Of a stretch of 64,000 bases of DNA, positions 1 to 11,324 are shown piece after piece. The notes below the pieces were generated by a model, which worked only from the letters and a program-made list of their open reading frames with translations, searched no databases and was not told where the DNA came from. The stretch's first letter is position 1. Each line of letters begins with the position of its first letter. The stretch spans positions 327,079 to 391,078 of the forward strand of contig QNGE01000106.1 in the NCBI GenBank assembly GCA_008508345.1, in the 5' to 3' direction. Origin of the DNA: Paragonimus westermani (lineage: Eukaryota > Platyhelminthes > Trematoda > Plagiorchiida > Troglotrematidae). The position numbers were made by a program, and so were the translations under genes.

Positions 1-10
1 ATCGTGGTAA

Positions 11-3000
11 AAAGCGTTTAAACTAGCAGGCCGGCGTGTTCTAGCGACGACAGCCACAGGCCAGTCAAACAGCAGTCGCCTTTTCTTTCTGAAAGATTTA
101 ACCTCCAAAATGCAATTCTTAATAGACACAGGGGCAGAGGTCAGTGTCATCCCGCATTCAGTAATGGATGCGCGTTCAGAATCCGGCACTACTCTCCGAG
201 CTGCAAACGGTACGCCCATTAAAACCTTCGGTCGTCGACTGATGAATTTAAACTTTGGCCTTAGACGCGATTTTCCCTGGGTTTTTCTCGTGGCCGATAT
301 TCCTTTCCCTATCGTTGGTATCGACTTCCTCCGACATTTCGATTTACTGGTCGACGCACGTCGATCACGTCTGATCGATACCTCGACAAAGCTAAACGTT
401 CAGGGTAAGCCATCACACGCGGCTGTGATCAGTCCTATGCTAGCCAATCCTCTAGTTTGCGAGCCTTACGGGAAACTTTTATCCGAATTCCCTCAACTGA
501 TCCGCCCCGCTAACGAACTGCCGGCCGTGACAACCGACGTTGCGCATCACATTGTCACACGAGGGCCGCCAGTTCGATGTCGTCCACGCCGTTTAGCTCC
601 TGAAAAGCTCAAAATTGCCCGAGCCGAATTCGAGCATATGCTCCAACTCGGCATTATCCGTCCGTCCAATAGCCCGTGGGCTTCGCCATTGCACATGGTG
701 CCTAAAAAGACTGACAACGACTGGCGTCCGTGCGGCGACTATCGAGCGTTGAACAACGCAACCACTCCCGATAGGTATCCAATTCCCCACATTCAGGACT
801 TGACGGCAAACCTGTCAGGGAAACAGATATTCACAAAAATCGACCTAGTGCGCGCTTACAATCAGATTCCTGTAGCCCCAGAAGACGTCCCAAAGACAGC
901 AGTCATAACACCGTTCGGGCTTTTCGAATTCTTACGCATGCCGTTTGGTCTGGGCAACGCCGCTCAGACTTTCCAACGTTTTATTCACGACGTGTGTCGC
1001 GGGCTGGACGGTGTTTATCCGTACTTAGATGATATCTTGGTGGCCAGCTCATCGCAGGAGGAACATTGCGTACACTTGCGTTCATTATTCACCCGGCTGT
1101 CGCATCATGGCGTTACCATACACCTGGCTAAATGCTCTTTCGGAGCGTCCCGCGTAGCCTTCCTGGGTCATAGTATATCCGCGAGCGGGATAGAACCTCT
1201 CCCCGACAAAGTACAGGCAATAGTGGACTACCCGGAGCCCACATCGTTCAAGCAACTTCGCCGTTTTGATGGTTTAGTGAATTTTTACCGTCGTTTCATC
1301 CCTAACTGTGCCTGTCTAATGCAACCGCTCACCGACCTACTCAGAGGTAAGACACGTTCATTCTTATTCCCAACGGCCGCAAAAATGGCCTTCATTAATT
1401 TAAAAAGGGCCATCGCCAATATAGCATCGCTGTCGCATCACCATCCGTCTGCTCCCTTGGCGCTAAGCGTGGATGCATCAGACGTGGCTGTAGGGGCGGT
1501 TCTGCAACAGCAACTCGGTGCCCATTGGTGCCCGCTAGCCTTTTTCTCTAAACGGTTACAACCTACTGAGTCGCGGTATAGTGCTTTTGGGAAGGAGCTG
1601 TTAGCGGTATACCTCGGCATCCGCCATTTTCGACATGTCCTTGAAGGCAGGGACTTTATCGTATTCACAGACCATAAGCCTCTAACGTATGCGTTACGCT
1701 CGACAACGGACAGGTATTCCCCCAGAGAGACGAGACATCTGGATTATGTCGCTCAGTTCACGACCAATATTCGTCATATTTCAGGTACTGCGAACCCAGT
1801 CGCCGATGCTCTCTCGCGCATTAATGCTACACTGAGCACGACGGAAAGCTCAGTCGATCTGACGGCAATCGCAGCCGCACAGGACAACGACCCGGAGATA
1901 GAACAACTCCGCCGGTCCAGTTCCCTTAAGTTAGAAAGAGTCCCCATGAATTCCTCCGGTGGTCTGATTATTTGTGACACTTCACAAGGCATTCCTCGTC
2001 CGGTTATTCCATTGGCCTTCCGCCGCCGAATTTTCGATACGTTGCACAACATGTCTCACCCTGGCATACGTTCAACAGTCAAACTGGTCACGCAGCGCTT
2101 CGTCTGGCGCAACGTCAATCGCGACGTCCGCACATGGGCGAAAGCGTGCATACACTGCCAGCGGTCTAAGATCCACCGTCACACGCGTACCCCAGTGGGA
2201 ACTTTTGCAGCCCCCGATGAACGCTTCTATCACGTGCATGTCGACCTGGTCGGACCCCTGCCACCCTCGGATGGGTATACTTACATCCTGACATGCGTAG
2301 ACAGGTTTACACGTTGGCCAGAGGCTATACCAATTCCGAATTGCTCGTCGGAAACCGTCGCACGAGCATTCTTAGAACGTTGGGTCGCTCAGTTTGGTTG
2401 CCCTGCTGTAGTGACTACCGATCGCGGGTCACATTTTGACTTAGCCTTCACTTCACTCCTCAACGCACTAGGCTGTAGTAGAATTCGCACAACAGCTTAC
2501 CACCCGGCAGCCAACGGGTTGGTTGAGCGTTTTCATCGGCAGTTGAAAAGTTCACTATCCGCTAGCAACAACCCCTCATGGCACGAGGTTCTGCCACTAG
2601 TCTTGTTAGGTATCCGTAACACGCTGAAGGCTGACCTGCATACCACCCCCGCCCAGTTAGTGTATGGGTGCTCCTTACGTTTACCCGGCGAGTTGGTTGC
2701 CCCACGCGCAACGGGACCTATCAACTTCGCAGATTACGGCGAGCGGCTAGCCCAACACATGAGGCGACTCCGACCACATCCACCGAGAGAACAGACGACG
2801 CCAACGTACGTACACCCTCGTCTGTCAACTTGTTCTCATGTTTTGGTTCGTGCGGTTACTCCTAGACGACCTTTGCACCCGCCGTATACCGGACCGTTTC
2901 GCGTCCTCGCACGCTATGCTAAGACTTTCGTGCTGGAACGCAATGGTAAACGCGAGGTGATCTCTATCGATAGACTGAAGCCAGCGTTTATAGAGGTACC

Positions 3001-3187
3001 CGATAAGGAAACTGGTTCGCAAGCAGCAACGCCCTCTTCGGTCGGTACATTACCTAGCGTTGGTACAGATTCGCTTTCAGTGGCGACTCCGCCTGCCTCG
3101 ACGGGGCCAAGCCCCCAGAGCAGACGCGGGCGAGATTTGCGGAGGCCAGTGCGATTCGCAGATTACGTGGACGTCCGCCGTATCTAA
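11..3187 (+). CDS. pol: Intact Ty3/gypsy (CsRn1-like) pol polyprotein: PR-RT-RNaseH-IN
   Basis: Retrotransposon polyprotein that copies element RNA into DNA and inserts it. The frame is open from base 11, and the first ATG is at 110. I start at 11 because expression probably comes by -1 frameshift from gag. Numbering from the ATG (1025 residues): aspartic protease motif [10 protein letters not shown] at 6-15; reverse transcriptase with YLDD at 305-308; RNase H starting near D455 ([10 protein letters not shown]); integrase with an HHCC-type zinc region around 645-685 (ending CIHCQRS), catalytic D712, D771 and E806 (D-x58-D-x34-E), then a GPF motif near 928 and DRLKP. The C-terminal tail is rich in Ser, Pro and Gly and ends [11 protein letters not shown]. 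No stop or frameshift interrupts it, unlike every other element here, which suggests a young copy. The 5' LTR and nearly all of gag lie left of the window. Confidence 0.93.
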   Translation, partial: KAFKLAGRRVLATTATGQSNSSRLFFLKDLTSKMQFLIDTGAEVSVIPHSVMDARSESGTTLRAANGTPIKTFGRRLMNLNFGLRRDFPWVFLVADIPFPIVGIDFLRHFDLLVDARRSRLIDTSTKLNVQGKPSHAAVISPMLANPLVCEPYGKLLSEFPQLIRPANELPAVTTDVAHHIVTRGPPVRCRPRRLAPEKLKIARAEFEHMLQLGIIRPSNSPWASPLHMVPKKTDNDWRPCGDYRALNNATTPDRYPIPHIQDLTANLSGKQIFTKIDLVRAYNQIPVAPEDVPKTAVITPFGLFEFLRMPFGLGNAAQTFQRFIHDVCRGLDGVYPYLDDILVASSSQEEHCVHLRSLFTRLSHHGVTIHLAKCSFGASRVAFLGHSISASGIEPLPDKVQAIVDYPEPTSFKQLRRFDGLVNFYRRFIPNCACLMQPLTDLLRGKTRSFLFPTAAKMAFINLKRAIANIASLSHHHPSAPLALSVDASDVAVGAVLQQQLGAHWCPLAFFSKRLQPTESRYSAFGKELLAVYLGIRHFRHVLEGRDFIVFTDHKPLTYALRSTTDRYSPRETRHLDYVAQFTTNIRHISGTANPVADALSRINATLSTTESSVDLTAIAAAQDNDPEIEQLRRSSSLKLERVPMNSSGGLIICDTSQGIPRPVIPLAFRRRIFDTLHNMSHPGIRSTVKLVTQRFVWRNVNRDVRTWAKACIHCQRSKIHRHTRTPVGTFAAPDERFYHVHVDLVGPLPPSDGYTYILTCVDRFTRWPEAIPIPNCSSETVARAFLERWVAQFGCPAVVTTDRGSHFDLAFTSLLNALGCSRIRTTAYHPAANGLVERFHRQLKSSLSASNNPSWHEVLPLVLLGIRNTLKADLHTTPAQLVYGCSLRLPGELVAPRATGPINFADYGERLAQHMRRLRPHPPREQTTPTYVHPRLSTCSHVLVRAVTPRRPLHPPYTGPFRVLARYAKTFVLERNGKREVISIDRLKPAFIEVPDKETGSQAATPSSVGTLPSVGTDSLSVATPPASTGPSPQSRRGRDLRRPVRFADYVDVRRI
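17..26 (+). promoter_or_regulatory. Putative -1 ribosomal frameshift site at gag-pol junction (element 1)
   Basis: Bases 17-23 read TTTAAAC. In the frame that starts at base 3 (encoding RGKKRLN, the likely end of Gag) the codons are CGT TTA AAC followed at once by a TAG stop at 24-26, so the heptamer has the X XXY YYZ phase required for -1 slippage. Shifting back one base gives TTT AAA CTA, which is the pol frame that stays open from base 11 to 3187. This is directly visible; that ribosomes use it is inference. The gag body lies outside the window. The downstream stem-loop or pseudoknot normally needed was not folded. Confidence 0.6.
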
Positions 3188-3713
3188 TTTTTGTTGTCAC
3201 ACTTCCTTAACAAGTTGATTTTAGATGGCCTAACCTACAACAGACTGTCGACGAGACGTTTTCTTTGGAAAAGCAAAAGAAAGCCTTATTTTGTCGGACG
3301 CCATGGAGTCAGAAAACCCGGTGAGGTTATCGTTTTCAGTTTATGAGCACTGTACATTCTAGATACCTGAAATTAACCATCCATCATCTACATGGGGCAC
3401 TGAGGGCGTGCATTGCGAGAAGACGCTAGAAAGCTCGAATTCCGATGACGATCGCCTGCGATGGACGTGAACAAGGCTACGGCCCTAGTAGGCCGACCAC
3501 AACGTGTCTATTCCCAATTCCCCTTCTGCCCACAACCATTAACCTCCCAAACCGTGCCCCCCCAACCATTTTCGATTGTTTCCCTCACCTTTCCACCGGA
3601 CGTGGACGCGAGCTGTGTGGCAGGAGTAAATTGGACCATTCATGCTCGAGTCAACGGTTCCGGTTAACTGAAAAACTCCTACATTATCGGAGTCAACACT
3701 CTGGTTGTCTCCT
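3188..3713 (+). other. 3' non-coding segment of element 1
   Basis: Between the pol stop and the polypurine tract. A plus-strand open frame at 3445-3996 runs from here across the polypurine tract into the LTR. It resembles nothing I know and is probably chance. The segment is long (about 540 bases) compared with the roughly 80 bases at the equivalent place in the minus-strand element at 47-52 kb. Confidence 0.5.
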
Positions 3714-3726
3714 AGCGGGGGAGCTC
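3714..3726 (+). promoter_or_regulatory. Polypurine tract of element 1
   Basis: AGCGGGGGAGCTC lies immediately upstream of the TG that opens the LTR. This is the usual place for the plus-strand primer of reverse transcription in Ty3/gypsy elements. Called from position and composition. Confidence 0.6.
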
Positions 3727-4027
3727 TGTAGCGACCCTATTTGTTTATGGCTAACTGCATTGAAGTTACAGTTAGCATTCGTACTCTCTCCCTTCCCCTA
3801 CATTTTGTATGCGCTTAAACGTTTGTTTGAACGAGTATGGTTACCGGCAGACCGCTCGCGCACTCGAACGTTTCTGATCCGGTGCCTGCTCGCGTGGCGT
3901 TTTGCTGTGTTGACGTTTCATCTCGCTCTTCGCTCGCTCTCGTCGATTTTACGTGTCGACAATATATTTCTCGTCTACTCGTTGCGTTGTCCGTAATTGA
4001 TCGGCCATAGCCCGTCTGAACTCTACA
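3727..4027 (+). repeat. 3' LTR of element 1
   Basis: Begins TGTAGCGACC right after the polypurine tract and ends CTCTACA, so the ends form a TGTAG...CTACA inverted repeat. The 3' LTR of the minus-strand element at 47-52 kb has the same terminal pentamers, which supports the boundaries. Length is 301 bases. The matching 5' LTR is outside the window, so identity of the two LTRs and a target-site duplication cannot be tested. Confidence 0.6.
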
Positions 4028-4869
4028 TGTGCAGAAAATTCAGTTGAAAGAGGTAACCACTCCGTCACTTCGGAACCCCTTGTATGTTCAAATACTCTGA
4101 GTCAGATTTCATGAATTCTTGATCTTCATGAAACATATCATCAGCTCACATCCTCTTCACGGCCTGAATGGTATGTTTAACTGTATTTCTGTGACAGAGT
4201 CGTGTTGGCTACTACGCATTTGATGTTACCCTGAACGACGCCACGGCTGGTGATTGTTTCTAAGAAGGACTAGCTAAAAGTTCCGTTTGAATACATAACC
4301 TGTAAACAAATGTTGGACCAGCGTTACGTACAAGAAAAACTGAACGAAATCGCTGGGTCCGCCAGTCTTAGTAGATTTCAAAAATTATTATTAAGGTGTT
4401 CACCAAAAATGTCCAGTGTCCCTCTTTCAACTCCAACTATGTTGCCAAATGATTTCTAACAGTCATTGCGCTGGTACCGGGGACTATTATATGATGGTCA
4501 GCGAGAGGCCAGTAATGCTTCATTATTAATAAAATGACTTACTTGCGTTACATCAATTGTTCCAGAAAACCTTTGAAATTTTTGAAACTCCAATAATATA
4601 GATTACACGACTCTCATGCGCTTTGAATAAAAAGACACATGAGTTGTACACTGATGTGCAAGACATTATGGTCAACGTTGAGAAATTTGACGGCGCCTGG
4701 CAGTTTTCTTTGCATGGTAATCACTTGAGATTATGCGATGCGTTTTATAGTTACTTCTTATCAGACGACTACAGCATATGACATCAGAAGTAGATTAGAT
4801 TAATTCTGTTGATCTATAGTCACCGAAAATGTGGCCGTGTGAAATCTGACCTAACTTCTCTCGTCTGTC
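4028..4869. other. No gene recognised
   Basis: Short broken frames only. It may include the decayed upstream part of the LINE fossil that becomes recognisable from about 4870, but I see no motif here. Confidence 0.4.
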
Positions 4870-5999
4870 CAAGCTGGCTGTAATCGAGCTATTTTTGGAC
4901 GACGTATACCTTAGAAGAAGCAAAGTGACCACCATCAGCGCTTGCTTTTCGACGCGATGTAAGAATTGCCTGACTTATAGTCCAGTGGCATACTCATTCT
5001 CAGCATTTTAACTGCCGTGTACCCGAATGCGGTTGACAGTAATACGTCGGTTTGTTCACTTTTGGAGAAATGCCCCGTCACTGTAATGAACAGATCATTG
5101 CGGGACTGTCTACGGTACTCACGATATGTCAGCGTGGATCAATTACCTGACGGATGACTGACTGACCTTGATTATGCTGACGACAAGGCGTTGTTGCTTG
5201 ACAATTTCCAAGCAGCATAAACAATGATAGACGCCTCTTTGTATCCTAATAAATGCGTCGAACTGCGCTTTGCGGCCCCAAAATGCAAGCTGCTTCTGTA
5301 AGACTGCCGTAATTACGTAGATTTAACGTTGAGAAATGAGGTCGTGAAGATTGTTGACCGGTTATTTTGCCGGGGAAACTGCATCAGCAGTGGTAGAAGT
5401 GTAGGGAATGAAGCAGAAGCGCATATCCCTAAGACCAAGGCAGTGTTCGCTAATCCAATGCACTTCTGTTGACAGAGAGGCATTTCTATGATGCATGAAG
5501 TTTGCGTACATGGGACAACAATGAGAGTTGTGTTACTTCACGGCAGTAAAAATTGGCAGCACATGTTAGAAGATGTGAACCATCTTCAGGTATCTGAATA
5601 CCGATTCTTGCATTCAATTGCACGTATCGGGTAGTACCAGGGTGTAACTGCTGAAGAGGTTATGAGACGGGTGTTTGGCACTTGTTGCTAAACGAGTCCT
5701 TCCGTCCAATTCGTACATTTGCGCAAACTTAAGGGTGCCAAATAGTTGTCTGCCTCACCGAGCATTTTGCTGACGCTACGGCTGGCTGGCCTAAAGTGAG
5801 AGGTGGATAGATGATGACCTGCTCTAGACAGATGAAATTGCCCACAAAGGGGTTGGTCACCGTAGATCGGGTTTGTCTCAAAGTTTGGGGCCCTCGAGAC
5901 TCACAAAGTCAGAGGTTAGAGACCGTAAGTGAGAAGGAGGCTACTGAATCTCGTCGGCATAACCGATGTCGTTGTTTAGTTGAGTTGTCTGTGAATTAA
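4870..5999 (+). pseudogene. Decayed RTE-like LINE reverse transcriptase, C-terminal half
   Basis: Conceptual translation across frames shows a reverse transcriptase fossil of a non-LTR retrotransposon. LTDLDYADDKALL at about 5155-5195 is palm motif C, with YADD at 5173-5184. Upstream, a short stretch around 5000-5050 fits the region before the active site. Downstream, broken pieces fit the C-terminal region of RTE-type elements, including VCVHGTTMRVVLLHGSKNW near 5505-5560 and, at 5811-5999, MKLPTKGLVTVDRVCLKVWG followed by an arginine-rich tail. Several stops and frameshifts interrupt it. Clade assignment is by resemblance of the motif order only. It is clearly dead and has lost its 5' end. 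Confidence 0.6.
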
Positions 6000-8900
6000 G
6001 GGCAGTTGATAAGACGGGGCAGTGAAGGCCGTAAGGAAGATGCCTTGCTGGTTACACCCCACCGTCATCTGCAACTTGATTGTTTGTTTGAAGGGTGTAT
6101 GCACCTTAATGTTGAATGTTCGAATATAGACATGAATTGTTTTGTAGTTAGGTCCATTCCCATCCCCCTTTCTTTCTTCTATCTTCTTATACAGGGTCTG
6201 TTTTCCTCTTCTCCGTGCTTTTGTGGTAGTTAAGCCTTAGTGTGAACCATCAGTGTGTTGCTGTCCGTGATGGTGTTGCGGCTGATACTGCGACCGTGAA
6301 GAATGTAAGTAACGAGGAAAAACTGCAAACATGGGTTTGCTTTCACATCACGCACTGGCTCCGTGAGAACATTCGCATTCCTCATAGCTCACATGGACAC
6401 TGTGACAGCCGCCTAGTATACCCCTGAAAAAAATGCAGCACCGCCCGAAGTAAACTGCTATGACGAAACCACTTGTCGTACAATGGAAGAAATAGTGACT
6501 AGGGTTCTATTTCTCCTTCTACCAATGTTCCTCCTTCCCTATTAACTTTTTACCTACTTCATCAAATCAAGCGGTAAATGTTGCTGGACTGATAGTAGAA
6601 CAGGAAACAATGATGAACGCAACTAATTTATTCAACCGAAATTTTCACTGTTATACTTTGCTCCAAATTCGAAGTTAACTAATGTCTACACCGGCAGCAC
6701 AAATTTGTAGGGTATGTAGTGCAGTGTGTGGCCGTGTTCCAGAGACCGTTGAGACTACGTTCTGTTAACAGATGTTTCACAATGCACGCCAAACTTTCCG
6801 GTATACACTTATGGTTATACGCATTGATAGGATTTCGACCTCTTCCTTTTTGTTCTCTCAGTACGTCCGTATATTTTTAACCTTCCGAAAATCAAAATAT
6901 TCACCTTTACTTATTTTCACCCTACACTTCTATATATACAATCACATCAGGATTACGGTGATATGAATTGCGCCTACGCTCACAGATTACGACTATGTGA
7001 CCATACAGAGCAAATGATATAGAGCCGGTCTGGAGTTTGTCACAACATGGCCGCGGCAATAACTATAGATCTAATTAAAGACGAAATACACCGGTTTTGA
7101 GAAGTTTCAGAGATTCATTTTTTGAACGATAGGACACTGGTCGGCGACCGAATGGATATTTGCACGCAAGCCGGTATAATCCACATATATACGTGCACAC
7201 TATTCCAAGCTGATAACGAGGAAGTTTCACCCCCTTTGAGAAATAGAATGTTGTACGTCCACACTTGTTCTCTGTTTAGCTCAACTCCAACGGATTTCAG
7301 TAAATCACACGCGCTTTGTTCCAATCCATACATCACTGCTTGCGCTTACTGCACGATAGGTTTCTCAAAGTCGCTGTTATATCTGGTTTGCACAATGCTA
7401 AAGTAGTGGTTGACAACGCTCTGTTTATTGTTGCCGTGTTGCTTTCTGTCATGTTTGCTGGTTGCCCTACGTTTTTTAAAATGTGCAGCGCTCAGATGTC
7501 GAAGTTAGTCGTATCCTCCAAGTAATTCTGAAGAATGTGAATGTTTGCCCATGTTTACCGCCTACATTTCTGTCCGTACCATAAGATACGTAACACTAGT
7601 CCTTCGATACCAATTTAAGCTTTGTAAAGGTTTTCAGTCAACAAGTACGGTTTTACTGGAGCCTGAAGTTGATTCTCCCAACAGCTTTTTGGACTGCTCT
7701 TAGATTGGACCATTCCGAGTAACACTAAAAAATTACAGGTCACAAGCCTGTTGTATATCTTAAATTAAGAATCACGTGAATCACCCAGTAATATGTCAAT
7801 TTGGATGTCAGCACCGACAGGCTCGCCGATACGTAACGGTCATCTAGAAGACTGAGCGCACTCAATTTTTAGGGCATTGTAAGTGTTTTTCATTGTATGT
7901 GATTGCAGCAAGTGACGCATACAAGAAGCCGGGTTGATTTAAAAAGTTTAGTATCGAGGAATGCGGGAAGGCACAAGTCAGGGTCTGTGCTTTGTCGCCT
8001 AGTTGATTCGGTTGCAATTGAACGCTTTGTATCTAGTGTGTAAGACGGAGGAAGCAAACTACATGGCAACAACGTACATCTACTAGACGCACTGCAAGAA
8101 TTGCTTGGTGTGCTACCCAACGGCACACTTGTTGACAGTGTTATGTCTACGGTCTGGGTGAAAGAGGTTATCCTTGACACATCGGCTCGTTCCCACAATA
8201 AACAAACACATTGACACGGTGCACACTACAACTATGATAAATGCAACCAGCAAGGAACAAATCATGAACAAAATTGACGCTAACCTCTCCAGCCGGTTCT
8301 TCCATAACAGACGCATTGTTTCATGCCTAATGACTCACGTAGCTTTCCCCAACATGATATGAAGTCCGTTTCCTTCACTGACTATATTCACTTGATACAT
8401 CTGGGTGTTGTTCGCAGTACGATAAGTGATTGGATATCGAAGTTGGCTTTAATTATCGTTCGTGTATGCTTACATTCGCTCAACCACATCAATTGACGCA
8501 TTCTGAAATGCTAAAATGGTCTGTATTGTACCTTTTCTGCAAATGCCGCGGAATGACAAATATCGAGAAACGGGAAGCCAATAAGTGTCTGCAATTATAA
8601 CTAAACACCTAACCAGTGCAATTCTTAAATTTTTCGATGACTATTTTCATCTTAACTCAGTTCACTTTTATTGTCACTGATAATGAAGTGGTAGTGTAAC
8701 AAGCACACAACTCTCCACTAAATTACTGTAGGCTGCACTGTCAACTGGGGACAGTATGCAAAATTCATTTGCTGAAAAACCTTGCGCATATTGTGGCATC
8801 GCACAGCTAGCTGAATAACTTTTCGCCCTTCCGATTGGGGCCATCATGCACAAAACGAAGTCGATGCTTAACAGGACAACGCAACTAGACGAGCAATTGT

Positions 8901-10559
8901 GTAAACGCTTATTATAAAGATATTCGGCTTCTTCTTTCCAGGATGTCGTTCGCTATGATATACCTCTCGACAGCACGGGTGCTCATTTCACACTGGAGGT
9001 AATATTTTATTTTCATATACCCACTTCAAAAACGTCGCTTCCACTGATGACGTTCTCTGTCTGACCGTAAATATATGTAACTTCATTTCTGAATATTTCA
9101 ATGCCGACTATATTCTCTTTATTATACCTTGATTTTCCTTCACCAACAGTCTTTCCTTTTAACTTATGCATACAGACTTTGCCAAAGATACATTAAAAAA
9201 CATCTTGACAGCAATTTCACCTCCGATTAAGATTGTAACAGTTAGTGAACTTCCTTTCCGGGTGTACATTCTAGTAGCTCCTCCTGAGGATGATTAACAC
9301 TGCTGCTTAACGAGTAAGTTACAACTTGCGAATTGTGGCGCAGCAACTTGATCAAATTAGCCATTTTACGGGTTTAGAACAGCTGTGTGAGATAACTGTG
9401 TGTCCTGTAGATGCCTCTTTAACAGGATAATTATAACTGACACATTCTCACTGTCCGTGCTAATAACTGCAACGACACGACGTATTTGGTACTTCAACAT
9501 TATTCGACGTTTCGTGAATTTACCATACAATCTGAACTGTACAATGATCCCGATAAACAACCGTGTTCCTTCATGGTGTACCCGACATGGTTGACAATCC
9601 CAATCATTTCGACACCGCATGTGTATGTACAATCTTGTCTCTCACACCCTTCCCCTCCAAACACACGCACACACTATCCCGCTCATGGTTGAGGACTATC
9701 ACTGATCACGACTACGGTCAAACCAAGACCCACCAGGCCCTCACACTTGTTGAAGGAAGGAGAAGTTTGAAACACATAGACACATCGTCGCGCCAGGACT
9801 GGTGAACACGAACTAAGCAGCACACGGTCGCATCGAAAGGACTGTGGTCTTCGACGCTTGTACAATTTTACCTGAGCAAGGAATTACAAGTCAAATGTTA
9901 CGCTCACATCAGCTCGTCTTTCCGATGCACCCCCTAAGTCTCCACTTGTTCCAACAGTTATCTCCGAAAATCATTTCTACAGTGCTATCCGGATTTTGAT
10001 GAGTCCAAACACTTTGTTATCTTGTGTAGAGACACTCTTGGTTTGCCACGTATTCCAAATACTTCGTTATTTATTCTGACTGTTGACACTATTGACGTCG
10101 TTTGGTTGCATGTCTGTATTTTCTCGCTTACTCTACCGTCCAAAGTCACAATTACACTTGCAATTTCCGGTCGCTAGTTGATGGTCTGTCGCGCTTTGCT
10201 TACAGCTTGCTTTCCCGGTCTCCTTGCAGCAAACGTCGTTGTCCCATGATCAGTTTTTCTGGTTTAATTAATGTGGATAATAGGCGAGATTCTATATAGA
10301 AACGTTCAAGTCCTCTCTACTGGCATGTTATCGGTTTATATATGTCAAAGTTATATGCTATATATATATATGCGTGTACTACTACTTTTATATATAAAAG
10401 CAACATCAGATAAATCAGATGTACATGTACGACCTATAGGTCTGACTTTACAACGTCATTTAAAAAAATGTCACTTATTTCGCTGAAATAATAAATGCGG
10501 ATTTCGAGGTGATGTTCATAGACATTTACTTTCAGAAGAATTATTTCATGGGATGCTTG
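6000..10559. other. 4.5 kb with no recognised gene
   Basis: Open frames are all under about 105 codons and overlap on both strands, with no domain motif I recognise. It holds a TA-rich microsatellite patch around 10345-10400 (short TATATA runs). The stretch around 10520-10550 (ACATTTACTTTCAG then AATTATT) weakly resembles the last 40 bases before 15475 and could be a remnant of the 5' LTR of the Ty3/gypsy element that follows, but the match is short. Confidence 0.4.
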
Positions 10560-10577
10560 TTTCGCTGATTTTTCTCA

Positions 10578-10728
10578 TGGCCCACCGAAACCCGCAGGAA
10601 ACCGTTCAGTCGCGGTGGGCCATATGTTACATGGGTGTGTTGTCGTATATGACAACTGTAGCTACGGCTACAACAATTGTGGTAGCTACAATTGTCGTAC
10701 ACTGTACGACCTAGGTTGTTAACAACCT
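10578..10728. repeat. Cluster of short inverted repeats upstream of gypsy element 3
   Basis: GGCCCACC near 10579 and GGTGGGCC near 10614 can pair over a loop of about 28 bases. Around 10660-10710 there are repeated GTAGCTAC and ACAATTGT words, and AGGTTGTTAACAACCT at 10713-10728 is a perfect 16-base palindrome. They lie in the presumed leader just before the gag frame. Function is unknown; structured leaders for packaging or translation are one possibility. Confidence 0.45.
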
Positions 10729-10738
10729 TTGATTTCTC

Positions 10739-11324
10739 GTGAGGCTTACGGCAAAGTTGGTGACTTTGATATTCCGGAGAATTTTGAGGACCTATTCCAA
10801 TTTTTGCGACGAAGGATCGCAGTTCTTCGCCTTGCGGTTGAATATCGTAAGTAATTTCATGAGAGACGGAAAGATTGATGGTCTACGTGCAGCAATTGAG
10901 GAGGCTCGCGAGGATGACGTTTGTGGAAGAGACACAAGAGCAGAGAAAAGACCATATTCTAGAGAGGTTTCTAGAAGGAATTCGTCAGCCGCAATGTCAG
11001 CACGAATTTTTCATCCGCTATCCCCGAACTTTGGCTAGGGCTGAGAAACTGACTGAGTTGTTAGACCAAGTGGAACATGCTGAGTGTGGGGATGAAAATT
11101 TCGCTTGTGTGACTCAGGGCACCCTCGTTGACCGATTGGTGGGTCAGATGATCCGCAGAATCACTTACACAATAGGCGGTCATTGTATACAATTCCATCC
11201 AAAAGTGGAAGTGCCTGACTGGCAGAGATGCTTCACCTGTAGCCGGCATGGACACTTGGCGCGCTGGCGCCCATTCTCCACCCGGAAGCGTAAATATGTC
11301 TGTAAGTCCCCAGTATGTCAGTAG
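10739..11324 (+). pseudogene. gag: Ty3/gypsy gag of element 3, decayed
   Basis: Capsid-nucleocapsid gene remnant. The start reads FDIPENFEDLFQFL in one frame (about 10767-10810); after a frameshift, 10875-11324 reads on with YVQQLRRLARMTFVEETQEQ and the capsid-like FFIRYPRTLARAEKLTELLD. Near the end is a zinc knuckle, CFTCSRHGHLARW (about 11230-11272). It follows C-x2-C-x4-H-x4 but has Trp where the last Cys should be, so metal binding is probably lost. This CCHC-type knuckle differs from the CHCC motif of the elements at 1 kb and 51 kb, so it is a different gypsy lineage. Stops and the frameshift make it non-functional. Confidence 0.75.

Noticed and set aside
3445..3996. 183-codon plus-strand open frame
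   Set aside because: It spans the 3' non-coding part, the polypurine tract and most of the LTR of element 1, and resembles no family; probably chance.
7960..8190. Gag-like text (ALQELLGVLPNGTLVDSVMS) in the plus strand
   Set aside because: Vaguely like the capsid C-terminus of CsRn1-type Gag, but short, with no neighbouring gag or pol text.
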